IMG/VR virus record: IMGVR_UViG_3300046777_002288
Location: 1 to 20,972 of that record
Origin: a virus
Length of the DNA stretch: 20,972 nucleotides
Direction: 5' to 3' (one strand)
Below are positions 7,076 to 13,724 of this stretch, piece after piece (within the stretch, counting starts at the first letter, position 1; the number at the start of each line of letters is the position of its first letter). The notes beneath the pieces are model-generated. The model was not told the origin of the DNA. It was given only the letters and a program-made list of their open reading frames with translations, and did no database searches. A program made the translations under genes and the position numbers.

Positions 7076-7856
7076 TTATGCTTTGATGCCCAAGAGTTCC
7101 ATGACTTTTGGCCCAGGAACAGAGTCTGCTGGAAGCTTATTGGCAATCTTAAATGATTTTATAGCTTCTTTTGTTGCTGCATCCATTTCTCCGTTGATTG
7201 GACCAGCATAAATTCCTTTTTTCTTCAGCGCTTCTTGAATTGATTTTGTTTTTGCATCTGCGCCAGCAGGTGTGTTATTCAAATTTGCAACACCAGCTTC
7301 TGGTTTCTTAACACCATTTCTTTCCATCCATGCAGCAACTGCTGGTGGTGGGTTGTCACCACATACATAGCGTATGTGCCAAGGCTCTTCAGGGACTACT
7401 TCCCAGGACCAACCAAAATCTTTTACGTTTGCAATAAGCCAATTAATACGCTTTGGTTCAGCAGCGTTGGCAATGTCAACTGCAATTCCGAAGATTATGC
7501 TGGGAAGATCCAGGCGCTGCCAAGGGAGCCATACCCTTTTTTAGATACCATTTTTTGCCTTCAAATGTACGGGTACTTTGACCAGCAATTTCTTCAAGCT
7601 GATAACGTTGTTTGAAACCAGCAAGCTGGGATTCATAGGTTCTATAGGTATCTCCAGCTGATGTTGGCTTTAGTTCTACACCATCCGCTTTTGCCTTCTC
7701 GTCCATGGCACAGTAAGCTGCAGCAGCGAGCCAGTGTAGTTTTCCACCACCTTCTATACCAACTAATAAATTAGCTGGAAGCTTACCAGGTGTAACACCC
7801 TTTAAATCTGCTGGTAATTTTACTGGAACGATGTAGTCCCAAGCTACTTTGCTCAT
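7076..7856 (-). CDS. Endolysin: VanY-type zinc D,D- or L,D-peptidase plus peptidoglycan-binding domain, read through a CGG +1 shift
   Basis: Translation starts at ATG 7856 (AGGAG 6 bases upstream). Frame 0 ends four codons after residue 122, at CGG-AAT-TGC-AGT-TGA. Skipping the C of CGG at 7490 gives a 259-residue protein. The peptidase M15 signature is then complete: S-S-Q-H120-N-L-G-I-A-V-D127 and E157-P-W-H160-I-R, with H120, D127 and H160 as zinc ligands and E157 catalytic. H120 lies before the shift and the other three after it. GDTYRTYESQL and STRTFEGKKWYLKKG upstream are typical of actinophage members. A C-terminal peptidoglycan-binding domain follows (about 195-258; IQEALKKKGIYAGPINGEMD). 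It cleaves cell-wall peptides for lysis. The alternative is a gene broken by a base insertion. Confidence 0.85.
7488..7490 (-). other. CGG +1 frameshift site 1 (endolysin)
   Basis: Context CAT AAT CTT C GGA ATT GCA. The Gly from GGA falls on the conserved G of the M15 motif H-x-x-G-x-A-x-D, which supports skipping C and reading GGA. Frame check: 7856 to 7490 is exactly 122 codons. Confidence 0.75.
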
Positions 7857-7868
7857 GTTAATCTCCTA

Positions 7869-8042
7869 TTATTTCTTTTTCTTTTTAGCGACTTTTTTAG
7901 CCGAGGAAATAGCGATAGCAATGGCTTGTTTCCTAGACGTGACAACAGGTCCACCTTTGCCAGAGTGTAAAGAACTCCTACCAAATTCACCCATTACGGA
8001 TTTTATTTTCTTTTGATATGGAGTTGCTTTTTTAGCTGCCAT
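7869..8042 (-). CDS. DUF6496-like small protein
   Basis: 57 residues, starting MAAKKATPYQKK. The stretch VMGEFGRSSLHSGKGGPV followed by SRKQAIAIAIS matches the DUF6496 pattern (E-F-x5-L-x-S-G then S-R-K-Q-A-I-A-I-A-L), widespread in bacteria and phages with unknown role. Very basic C-terminus (KKVAKKKKK). It lies just upstream of the endolysin in the same transcript. Confidence 0.8.
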   Translation of the reverse strand: MAAKKATPYQKKIKSVMGEFGRSSLHSGKGGPVVTSRKQAIAIAISSAKKVAKKKKK

Positions 8043-8064
8043 TAGTGGACCTGTTATCTAGTTG

Positions 8065-8307
8065 TTACTTCTTTACAACTTTGCCAGCGGAATTCTTAAT
8101 TGGACGCTGAGCAATCTTTTTTTGACCCGCTGAAACTGCTGGCTTTGGTGCTGCGGCACCTTTGCCGCCAGTTGCAATAACCTTGCCTGTGGCAGGGTTC
8201 TTAACTGGACGCTGAGCAATCTTCATCTGGCCTGGTGTTGCGGTTGGCTCTGGTGCACTTACCGAACCACCCTTACCCATCTTGCCTTTTGATTTCTTCA
8301 TTGCCAT
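8065..8307 (-). CDS. Lys-rich small protein with an internal repeat
   Basis: 80 residues from ATG 8307, chosen because AAGGAG lies 7 bases upstream; an ATG at 8346 has no such site. The sequence holds two copies of a 20-residue unit: GQMKIAQRPVKNPATGKVI and GQKKIAQRPIKNSAGKVV. Repeat units this close suggest an internal duplication. Function unknown; the composition would suit binding of nucleic acid or another polyanion. Confidence 0.7.
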   Translation of the reverse strand: MAMKKSKGKMGKGGSVSAPEPTATPGQMKIAQRPVKNPATGKVIATGGKGAAAPKPAVSAGQKKIAQRPIKNSAGKVVKK

Positions 8308-8339
8308 TTTATTTCTCCTTATATATAAGTATTTTTTAC

Positions 8340-8363
8340 TTTTCACGCCTGCAGGCTTGAAAA
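8340..8363. repeat. Inverted repeat
   Basis: TTTTCA-C-GCC, TGCA, GGC-T-TGAAAA forms a hairpin with one mismatch and a TGCA loop. It lies in the 59-base gap between two small genes. Neither strand has a clear T-run directly after it, so it may be an mRNA processing or stability element rather than a terminator. Confidence 0.5.
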
Positions 8364-8366
8364 CCT

Positions 8367-8597
8367 TTATTGTTTTTTGGTATAAGCTCTTTGCACACCA
8401 GCATGTTGTTTTGGTGGCTTCTTATCTAGAGGCTCCAAACCAAACATTTTATGTCCACCCCAATGATTTATGTCTTTATCATCATCTGGATTTTGCTTAT
8501 GAGAGGGCATTCTACCTGGCTCAATTATATCACTCACTTTAGTCTTAAGTGGTTTAGCTGATTTTCCAGCCCAATTGATCCTTCTAAGAGCGCTCAT
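8367..8597 (-). CDS. Unknown 76-residue protein
   Basis: Begins MSALRRINWAGKSAKP, mixed basic and acidic with KQNPDDDKDINHWGGHKMFG in the middle. No family recognised. Its ATG overlaps the previous stop codon (TAATG), so translation is probably coupled. It is less Lys-rich than its neighbours. Confidence 0.65.
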   Translation of the reverse strand: MSALRRINWAGKSAKPLKTKVSDIIEPGRMPSHKQNPDDDKDINHWGGHKMFGLEPLDKKPPKQHAGVQRAYTKKQ

Positions 8598-8782
8598 TAT
8601 TTTTTACGCTTACCATGCTTATCGGTAGTATACATAGAGGATGCAGCTTTCTTAGCTGGCATCTTTTTGTCACCTTTAATTGTTGGAACAGTTGTAGGCT
8701 TACCCGCAAGAATAGTAGCCTGCATAGCATGCATCTTTTTTCTTAGGGCTGGCTCCGATGATTTACCCTTTTTCATCGCCAT
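8597..8782 (-). CDS. Lys-rich small protein
   Basis: 61 residues beginning MAMKKGKSSEP. Basic throughout, with AKKAASSMY and a HGKRKK end. The MAMKK start is shared with the genes at 8065-8307 and 8785-8922, which suggests that 5' ends were duplicated among these mini-genes. Function unknown. Confidence 0.6.
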   Translation of the reverse strand: MAMKKGKSSEPALRKKMHAMQATILAGKPTTVPTIKGDKKMPAKKAASSMYTTDKHGKRKK

Positions 8783-8784
8783 GT

Positions 8785-8922
8785 TTATTTACCCTTTTTC
8801 TTCTTGGCTATAGCGGCTTGAATAAATGGCGGCAACTTCTTTTGAGCTGGGGTTAAACCAGCTTTTGCTGCTGCTGGTGCCTTCTTTTTCATTGCTGCCG
8901 GTGCTTTCTTTTTCATTGCCAT
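8785..8922 (-). CDS. 45-residue histone-tail-like protein
   Basis: The protein contains a tandem repeat (AMKKKAPAA twice) followed by AGLTPAQKKLPPFIQAAIAKKKKGK in parts: AGLTPAQKK, then LPPFIQAAIA, then a Lys tail. AGGAG is 6 bases before the ATG. The Lys/Ala/Pro repeat is like histone H1 tails and bacterial DNA-binding tails. It is probably a nucleic-acid-binding peptide, by composition only. Confidence 0.65.
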   Translation of the reverse strand: MAMKKKAPAAMKKKAPAAAKAGLTPAQKKLPPFIQAAIAKKKKGK

Positions 8923-8931
8923 AGTGTTCTC

Positions 8932-9231
8932 CTATTTTTTATTTTTATTTCTTTTAGAAATAGCTGCGGCTTTTTTCTTAGCATCAGCTTTAGAACTAGC
9001 GCCCCATGCTTTTAATGATAGTAACAGCCTTGTTGGCTTACCGCTACTATCTCTTTCTGGTCCAGGCATATTTCCCATTCTTGCTAGAAATGATGCGCGT
9101 CGTGGATTGTCTCCAGATTTTACTGGAGCTTTAAGATTCATACCTTGCTTTTTAGCAGAGGCCCTACCCTTAGCGTTTAAACCACCCTTAGGGTTTTTAC
9201 CTTCTTTACGTTGCCATGCTGGTGTAGCCAT
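8932..9231 (-). CDS. DUF6321-like protein
   Basis: 99 residues. WQRKEGKNPKGGLNAKGRAS, then NLKAPVKSGDNPRRASFLAR and GKPTRLLLSLKAWGAS are strongly patterned and match my memory of DUF6321, known from marine phages and bacteria, with function unknown. The ATG overlaps the previous gene's stop (TAATG), so translation depends on the frameshifted 47-residue gene ending correctly at 9231-9233. That is independent support for the shifted frame of its neighbour. Confidence 0.85.
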   Translation of the reverse strand: MATPAWQRKEGKNPKGGLNAKGRASAKKQGMNLKAPVKSGDNPRRASFLARMGNMPGPERDSSGKPTRLLLSLKAWGASSKADAKKKAAAISKRNKNKK

Positions 9232-9375
9232 TATTTACCCTTTTTCTTTGTATTGGACTTCTTTTTGATAGAAGTCTTTTTAACTGGTTTTTCTCCAGGC
9301 GCAACAATACCCGTCATCCTATTGTTGGTGCCCATTCTTGGACCGCTGTATGTAAATAAAATTTTTCATAACCAT
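9231..9375 (-). CDS. 47-residue basic protein read through a CGG +1 shift
   Basis: AGGAG lies 6 bases before ATG 9375 (MVMKNFIYIQ). Frame 0 meets CGG as codon 11 and stops eight codons later. Skipping its C at 9345 gives GPRMGTNNRMTGIVAPGEKP and then a Lys-rich end KKKSNTKKKGK, ending in TAA that overlaps the next ATG. The downstream part alone would have to start at an ATG without a ribosome site. Its composition fits the surrounding mini-gene family. Function unknown. Confidence 0.7.
9343..9345 (-). other. CGG +1 frameshift site 2 (47-residue protein)
   Basis: Context ATA CAG C GGT CCA AGA. Codon 11 of the frame set by the ribosome site. The following base is T, so the new codon is GGT (Gly). 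Confidence 0.65.
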
Positions 9376-9416
9376 AAAAATCTCCTGCTATAAAATATAT
9401 AGTATCAACATTAAAG

Positions 9417-9503
9417 TTAATTATCAGTAGACTTATTTAATTTTTTATCTAAAGCATCTAGCAGGTCGTAAACTTTTATCCACAATTTCCAAAGCATTAT
9501 CAT
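9417..9503 (-). CDS. Possible 28-residue peptide
   Basis: Begins MIMLWKLWIKVYDLLDALDK and ends KSTDN; this would form an amphipathic helix. The start has only a weak AGGT before it. It fills the gap between two other small genes in the same direction. Might be real, might be chance. Confidence 0.35.
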   Translation of the reverse strand: MIMLWKLWIKVYDLLDALDKKLNKSTDN

Positions 9504-9508
9504 ACTAC

Positions 9509-9574
9509 CTACTTGTCTTGTGGTTTTGGAGCTTGATTACCTTTTGATACTTTTCTAGATTTTGCTAAAGACAT
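9509..9574 (-). CDS. Possible 21-residue basic peptide
   Basis: MSLAKSRKVSKGNQAPKPQD followed by K. A strong GGAGG lies 4 bases before the ATG, which is the main support. Composition is like the other Lys-rich mini-proteins. Confidence 0.45.
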   Translation of the reverse strand: MSLAKSRKVSKGNQAPKPQDK

Positions 9575-9589
9575 AAATCCTCCATAGAT

Positions 9590-9623
9590 AATACCCTCAG
9601 ATCATTTAGATACTGAGGGTATT
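9590..9623 (-). terminator. Stem-loop, possible weak terminator or attenuator
   Basis: An 11-bp perfect stem AATACCCTCAG with a 12-base loop lies between the histone-like gene (stop 9636) and the next ribosome site. The minus-strand trailer ATCTATGG is not a proper T-run, so full termination is doubtful. Confidence 0.5.
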
Positions 9624-9635
9624 AAACTAATCTTA

Positions 9636-9839
9636 TTACTTTTTTGTTGCAGCTTTTTTAGCTGGAGCTTTCTTAGCTGCAGCTTTCTTAGCAGGAGCTT
9701 TCTTCGCTGTTGGCTTCTGCACTTCGGCTACAACTTCTTCCGCTACAGCTTTTGCGGCCTCTACTACAGCCTCTTTTGCTGCAGCGACTTCGGTGCTTGT
9801 GGAGAAGATGCTCTTAATTTTATTAATTAACTTGCTCAT
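9636..9839 (-). CDS. Histone H1-like Lys/Ala-rich protein
   Basis: 67 residues. An N-terminal amphipathic helical part (SKLINKIKSIF, then EVAAAKEAVVEAAKAVAEE) is followed by a tail of KKAPAKKAA repeats, as in histone H1 and the tails of actinobacterial HU and H1-like proteins. GAGG sits 6 bases before the ATG. It probably binds nucleic acid, perhaps helping genome condensation or packing. It is the first of the mini-gene block and follows a likely promoter. Confidence 0.7.
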   Translation of the reverse strand: MSKLINKIKSIFSTSTEVAAAKEAVVEAAKAVAEEVVAEVQKPTAKKAPAKKAAAKKAPAKKAATKK

Positions 9840-9874
9840 TTTTTACCTCATTATTTTAATTAGTACGTATAAAT

Positions 9875-9903
9875 ATAGTAGCGTACAACAAAAGCAAATG
9901 CAA
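9875..9903 (-). promoter_or_regulatory. Candidate promoter of the mini-gene/lysis block
   Basis: The minus strand has TTGCAT, 17 bases, TACTAT, in the only sizeable gap (65 bases) of this part. It would drive the histone-like gene and the genes after it. Both boxes depart from consensus. Confidence 0.4.
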
Positions 9904-9904
9904 A

Positions 9905-10222
9905 TTATCGGCTCTGCTGAGAGTCTTTTATTAATTGATAACGCTCTCCAGTTTCTCTAGAAACATGAGAAAAAGCCTCAGCTGCGGCCTCCTTGATGGC
10001 ATTGGAAAAGTCTTCACTATTAGAAGGGTCAACACCATTCATGGGAACCGTCAAGCATGCCATAATGTCAACATTTTCAAAGTTTCCAATATTTACTTTT
10101 CTCCCAACTGCAACCGTAAGAACTGGATCTGTTGTAACAACAACCTTTTGATGAGTAGCCATTACGGAATCCAGAGTCGGATTAATAGATTGTTCAGCGA
10201 TACTTTCTGTTATTTTTGGCAT
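9905..10222 (-). CDS. Unknown 105-residue protein
   Basis: Start overlaps the dNMP kinase stop (TAATG) and GGAG lies before it; an internal ATG at residue 21 is possible. The middle (VAVGRKVNIGNFENVDIMACLTVPM) alternates as beta strands and resembles a short phage family with the pattern K-V-N-L-G-N-Y-E that I have seen beside replication and recombination genes. I cannot name its function. The C-terminal half is helical and charged. Confidence 0.7.
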   Translation of the reverse strand: MPKITESIAEQSINPTLDSVMATHQKVVVTTDPVLTVAVGRKVNIGNFENVDIMACLTVPMNGVDPSNSEDFSNAIKEAAAEAFSHVSRETGERYQLIKDSQQSR

Positions 10223-11016
10223 TATTCTCCTGCTTTTTCTGTAAAGTTTTTAATAAATTCTAGTGTCTTTGTTGCTTGATCTTCAATTGAAAGATTGTCT
10301 GTATTAATAGTGAATGTTGAAATCTTTCTTACTAGTTCAATTTCTTTTTCCGAATTATGGTTCAACTGTTCATCAGTCATATATACGCCATCTCGTTTGA
10401 AGATTCTATCTCTTAGAACATCATCAGAAGCTTCGTATGTAATAATTATACCATTCGGTTGCTTAAGAATTGAAAGTGCTTCGTTTTCAAAACGAACATC
10501 AGAAACTATAACACATATAGGAGTATCTTGATTGCCGTCTTCTCTAAGAAGATTATTTATATTTTTTCTGTATAACTCCATACTTTTTATAGTTACCCAA
10601 TGGCAGAAACATTCTGCATAGCCATCTCTGCAGATGTCTCCAGCTTTTTGAAGAAAACTTCTAGGTTTAGTACCCTCTGGTTCAATTGATAAATTGAATA
10701 TTTCTTTTACCTTCTCTACAAAAATTTCATAAGAAGGAATAAGCCCTAGTGTAGATTTTCCATAGATCTCAAACAACACTTCGTGTATTGCATATAGCTT
10801 TCTAGAGTCTGCGTTGAAACCTTTTATGTTCTTTTTTATTGAAGCTAATTCATATAGCGGTAGTGCGTGAAATATATGTTCCCAAATAATTCCAGAAGAT
10901 GTTGTTTGCATTGAACCCTTAGGACATAGAGCTTCTGCTGCTGAAGTCTTTCCACTGCCAGCTCTACCAGCTAAACCTAGAATAATTGGATGATCTTTTA
11001 AATACTTTTTTTCCAT
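10222..11016 (-). CDS. Deoxynucleoside monophosphate kinase
   Basis: 264 residues. P-loop GLAGRAGSGKTSA (about residues 14-26), then helical substrate region, AGDICRDGYAECF, and SDVRFENEA, which matches the D-V-R-F-x-N-E-A signature of phage T4 gp1-type dNMP kinases. The end has a LID-like RDRIFKRDG and HNSEKE. It phosphorylates deoxynucleoside monophosphates for phage DNA synthesis. It starts 7 bases after the RNase H stop, in the replication operon. Confidence 0.88.
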   Translation of the reverse strand: MEKKYLKDHPIILGLAGRAGSGKTSAAEALCPKGSMQTTSSGIIWEHIFHALPLYELASIKKNIKGFNADSRKLYAIHEVLFEIYGKSTLGLIPSYEIFVEKVKEIFNLSIEPEGTKPRSFLQKAGDICRDGYAECFCHWVTIKSMELYRKNINNLLREDGNQDTPICVIVSDVRFENEALSILKQPNGIIITYEASDDVLRDRIFKRDGVYMTDEQLNHNSEKEIELVRKISTFTINTDNLSIEDQATKTLEFIKNFTEKAGE

Positions 11017-11023
11017 CAGGCAA

Positions 11024-11464
11024 TTATATCACAGGCTTTTTTGCTTTTGCCTTACGCTCTTCTAGTTTATCTAGAAATTCATTACATAACGCGTCAGGTT
11101 CCCAAACAAAACTTCTTTCAACTTGAACAACTTTAAAATTAAATTCTTCTTTAATATCCTCTATCGTCATCAATAATGGGGTCAAAGAATCATTTCTGCA
11201 TTTCCATTTTCCATTAATATGATTTGCAACTACAGCAGAATCGGTATATATAATAGGATTGTAAAATTCTCCCATTGAACATATTAATAGGCCAGAAATA
11301 ACAGCTTCGTATTCAGCCTCATTGTTACTTCTTGCGCCAAGACCTCGTGCAAACTGTGCTATTTTTTTCCTGTTTCTATATACAGAAACAGCGCATGCAG
11401 CTTCGCCAATCTTCTTTTGACCCTGTCCTCGTGAGGCACCATCGCAAAAAACTTCTATTATCAT
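11024..11464 (-). CDS. RNase H-like ribonuclease
   Basis: 146 residues. Catalytic residues of the RNase H fold are in place: D8 in CDGASRG, E49 in NNEAEYEA, D75 in YTDSAVV, and a final acidic residue around D124 in WEPDALCNEFLD. The length matches type I RNase H. It removes RNA primers or cleaves RNA in RNA-DNA hybrids, fitting a set with a primase and a polymerase. The final motif deviates from the usual N-x-x-A-D, so a divergent subfamily is likely. Confidence 0.85.
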   Translation of the reverse strand: MIIEVFCDGASRGQGQKKIGEAACAVSVYRNRKKIAQFARGLGARSNNEAEYEAVISGLLICSMGEFYNPIIYTDSAVVANHINGKWKCRNDSLTPLLMTIEDIKEEFNFKVVQVERSFVWEPDALCNEFLDKLEERKAKAKKPVI

Positions 11465-11474
11465 AGATAAGAGC

Positions 11475-11702
11475 CTACTTGCTATCTACATCTACATCCG
11501 ATGGAATACCTAAAGTCTTTAATCTGTCCTTAAGATTTTTTAATTGAGTCTTTCCTGGAATAGTATATGTTGTATATAACATGTATCTTTCTTTATTGTA
11601 TTCTATTTGAGTTGGATAATCTAAAGTATCTCTACCTTTGGCATAAAATTCATTTTTTGAATTAACTGACTTATAATGACCTACATACATAATGCTCTCC
11701 AT
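11475..11702 (-). CDS. Unknown 75-residue protein
   Basis: Strand-rich protein with many Tyr (MYVGHYKSV, KERYMLYTTYTIPG) and a basic helix KNLKDRLKTLGIPSD at the end. No family recognised. It lies 1 base after the preceding stop and is co-transcribed with RNase H. Confidence 0.65.
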   Translation of the reverse strand: MESIMYVGHYKSVNSKNEFYAKGRDTLDYPTQIEYNKERYMLYTTYTIPGKTQLKNLKDRLKTLGIPSDVDVDSK

Positions 11703-11703
11703 T

Positions 11704-12219
11704 TTAATACGTGTTAAAATCTTTATCGCTGTAGTAACCTTTTTCTTCTCTAGAAGAAGCTACTTGCATTGATTGTATTTTATCTATTAACTTTCTTGCC
11801 GACTCCGATGCTATTCTTGCGGCCAACTCCATTGACTCAGCAAGGTTAACTACGGCTTCCGCTGTTATTAGTGCAGTGTATTCGTTTTCTGCTGCCTCTA
11901 GGGCATTTGCTTCGCGCTCAGCTTCATTTTTGCCAACTCTGTTTGCTTTATAAACTTTTTTATAAGTTCCTTCTATTAATTTATATTGAGCCCTAGCCAT
12001 TCCAGCTAGTCTAGCTACTCTTCCATAAACATTTGAAGTCCTTGCAACAAGAGAAGCCATTTCATGAATACCAAGATCCAATGTATCTACATCTGGTATG
12101 TTCACAAAGTATAGTGAATTTTTTTCCCCTGATGTATATGCGGAAACTACTTCTTCTATTTGAGGGCCTATAAACTCTCTTAATAATTCATTCATTTTTT
12201 GTAATGATTGTAAATTCAT
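11704..12219 (-). CDS. Ala-rich helical protein, possibly a recombination-mediator-like protein
   Basis: 171 residues, almost wholly helical: VARTSNVYGRVARLAGMARA, QYKLIEGTYKKVYKANR, NEAEREANALEAAENEYTAL, then ESMELAARIASESARKL. The composition and the A-R-x-x-x-K-x-x-x-G-x-Y-K-K-x-Y-K block recall small phage proteins around recombination genes (UvsY-like size), but I cannot show homology. It starts 6 bases after the sigma factor stop. A structural role is equally possible. Confidence 0.6.
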   Translation of the reverse strand: MNLQSLQKMNELLREFIGPQIEEVVSAYTSGEKNSLYFVNIPDVDTLDLGIHEMASLVARTSNVYGRVARLAGMARAQYKLIEGTYKKVYKANRVGKNEAEREANALEAAENEYTALITAEAVVNLAESMELAARIASESARKLIDKIQSMQVASSREEKGYYSDKDFNTY

Positions 12220-12225
12220 TTGAAC

Positions 12226-13073
12226 CTATCTAAAATTGACTTCATCTCTTATCTTAGATTCTATCATAAGATTAGCTATCTTTGTTCTTATTTTACCTAA
12301 ATGTTCTCTTACTGTATTTGGATGCTCCGATATCTTTTTGCTTATTTCACTAGATCTTAAATCATCTATATAGCGCCATTTAAGCAGTTGTCTTTCTTGT
12401 ACCGAAAGAAATACAAATGGCTCTGCGCAAGTTTCTCCAAGAACCCAAAACTCATTTATATCTTCTGTTGAAAGAAGCTCTTCCATTTCTCTTTCTTCAG
12501 GAGGAGCTTTAAAGCCTACCTGTTTTTCTCCGTTTTCTCCATCTTCACTAGAATCATCACTTAATAATGGAAAACTTTTTCTTCCTAATTGATCTATTAA
12601 AAATGTGTCAACGTTCTTTTTTAAAAGATAAAAGAAATAACTATACAAGAATCCGACTAAATGGTATTGGTCCTTTTTCTGAATCTTTTCTTTGGTATCT
12701 TGTAATACATTGAAAAAAGGTCATGTCTACAGTTTGTCTTACATCTATTTCTTCACCATAACGTTTAGCCATGTATACTATACCGTCTTAAAACTTCATT
12801 TACATGCTTGTACCCAGCTTGATTTAATTTATTTTTCATTAACGCAAAACGCACATAAGGGTCTTTGACAAATAGGGAAGTAAATCTTCTTATGTCGTAG
12901 TCGTTAAGATTATACTTACCATGATATAACAATGTTGTATATTTTGTTAGAAAATTATTAAATACTTTTAACAATTCTTTCTTTGCTTTCTCATTGCCTT
13001 CTTTAGCTTTGGCAATAAGAGATTGCATTTCTTCTTCTTCTAAGTTGTAATACTGTTCCTTATAAGCAGCCAT
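12226..13073 (-). CDS. Phage sigma-70-like factor read through two CGG +1 shifts
   Basis: Three frames join into one 281-residue protein. Part 1 (1-96) ends AGA before CGG at 12785; part 2 (97-139) runs from G-I-V-Y-M-A-K-R-Y-G to PIPFS before CGG at 12655; part 3 (140-281) starts GFLYSYFFYLLKKN. Region-2-like helical sequence lies in parts 1 and 2 (QTVDMTFFQCITRYQRK, FLYSYFFYLL). Region 4 is at about 219-270: FLSVQERQLLKWRYIDDL, SSEISKKI and TVREHLGKIRTKI, a clear helix-turn-helix for -35 recognition. It probably redirects host RNA polymerase to phage promoters. Frame 0 gives only the first 102 residues, without any region 4. The 848-base length equals whole codons plus two. Confidence 0.75.
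12653..12655 (-). other. CGG +1 frameshift site 3 (sigma factor, second)
   Basis: Context CCA TTT AGT C GGA TTC TTG. CGG is in frame when counted from the first shift (43 codons after 12784). Reading on in the old frame would stop at TAG four codons later. Confidence 0.72.
12783..12785 (-). other. CGG +1 frameshift site 4 (sigma factor, first)
   Basis: Context GTT TTA AGA C GGT ATA GTA. CGG is codon 97 of the frame from ATG 13073. The old frame stops six codons later. Confidence 0.72.
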
Positions 13074-13076
13074 GTT

Positions 13077-13635
13077 TTATTTGCCTTCCCAAATTGGTAT
13101 TTTGTCAGAGTAAAAATTTCTGATATCTTCATAATAAATAACCTGAGGTATTTCTAACTCAGCTGCAAAGTTCTTTCCCTCGGTTGAGTACTTGCTTATT
13201 ATAAAAGTTAATTTATTAAATTCAGATTCATAATATCTTTTAAATCTTTTTATTTTTGTCATACTTTTTGCATCAAGATAACCTTTAATTTCAACCCAAC
13301 TAGAATTTATTTCAGTAAAAAAATCTGGAGTATAACCTTTTGTTCCGTCTTTTAATAGGAAACGCAAAAACTGTTGGTTCAAAATCAAATTTAACTTTGT
13401 ATGCTGTTAAAATTCTAGCAAAATTAGCTTCCCAATTAGACCTGAGCGTTAAACCTAAGTCTTCTCTAAATCCAGTCTTTGTATGCTGATAGGCATTTCC
13501 TCTTTTGATCCTTACCAGCTCACTTGTGCTAGAATCTATTTTGCCAGTTTTTAGCTTGCTAAAATCGGGATGTTTTTTAAGAGGAGAAATTTCCAAAAAA
13601 TATTCCTCCGGCTTGACAATGTTGAGCTCTTTCAT
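13077..13635 (-). CDS. PD-(D/E)XK endonuclease read through a CGG +1 shift
   Basis: 185 residues from ATG 13635 (AAAGGA shortly upstream). Residues 1-96 hold SNWEANFARIL (E69) and FEPTVFAFPIKR. Skipping the C of CGG at 13347 continues GTKGYTPDFF (D104) and WVEIKGYLD (E115, K117), completing the E...PD...ExK active site of the restriction-endonuclease fold. N-x-E-x-N-x-A-R-x-L followed by PD and E-I-K-G-Y is common in phage endonucleases. It probably cleaves branched or linear DNA in replication, recombination or packaging. Neither half alone has a full active site. The gene begins at a divergent promoter and ends 3 bases before the sigma factor gene. Confidence 0.8.
13345..13347 (-). other. 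CGG +1 frameshift site 5 (PD-(D/E)XK endonuclease)
   Basis: Context ATT AAA AGA C GGA ACA AAA. CGG is codon 97 from ATG 13635. The result KRGTKGYTPDF reads as a natural loop before the PD motif. Confidence 0.75.
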
Positions 13636-13666
13636 GGTATCCTTTAGATCTAAACTAATCTACTCC

Positions 13667-13695
13667 ATTATAATTTATAAAACATCAAAATACAA
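13667..13695 (-). promoter_or_regulatory. Promoter for the nuclease-sigma operon, overlapping a divergent promoter
   Basis: The minus strand has TTGTAT, 17 bases, TATAAT (box at 13672-13667), about 32 bases before the nuclease ATG. The same bases read ATTATAAT, giving a plus-strand TATAAT at 13669-13674 for the opposite gene. Confidence 0.6.
13669..13674 (+). promoter_or_regulatory. -10 box for the plus-strand gene
   Basis: TATAAT 50 bases before the plus-strand ATG. No good -35 at 16-18 bases. It overlaps the minus-strand -10, so the two promoters probably compete. Confidence 0.5.
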
Positions 13696-13724
13696 AAAAC
13701 ACTACAAGAATACGGAGTACAACA

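Noticed and set aside
13667-13674. A prfB-like or slippery-heptamer frameshift mechanism
   Set aside because: No common slippery run, no shared upstream Shine-Dalgarno sequence and no stop codon at the shift; P-site codons differ and would re-pair poorly after a +1 move. Nothing at this promoter position or near the sites suggests such a signal.
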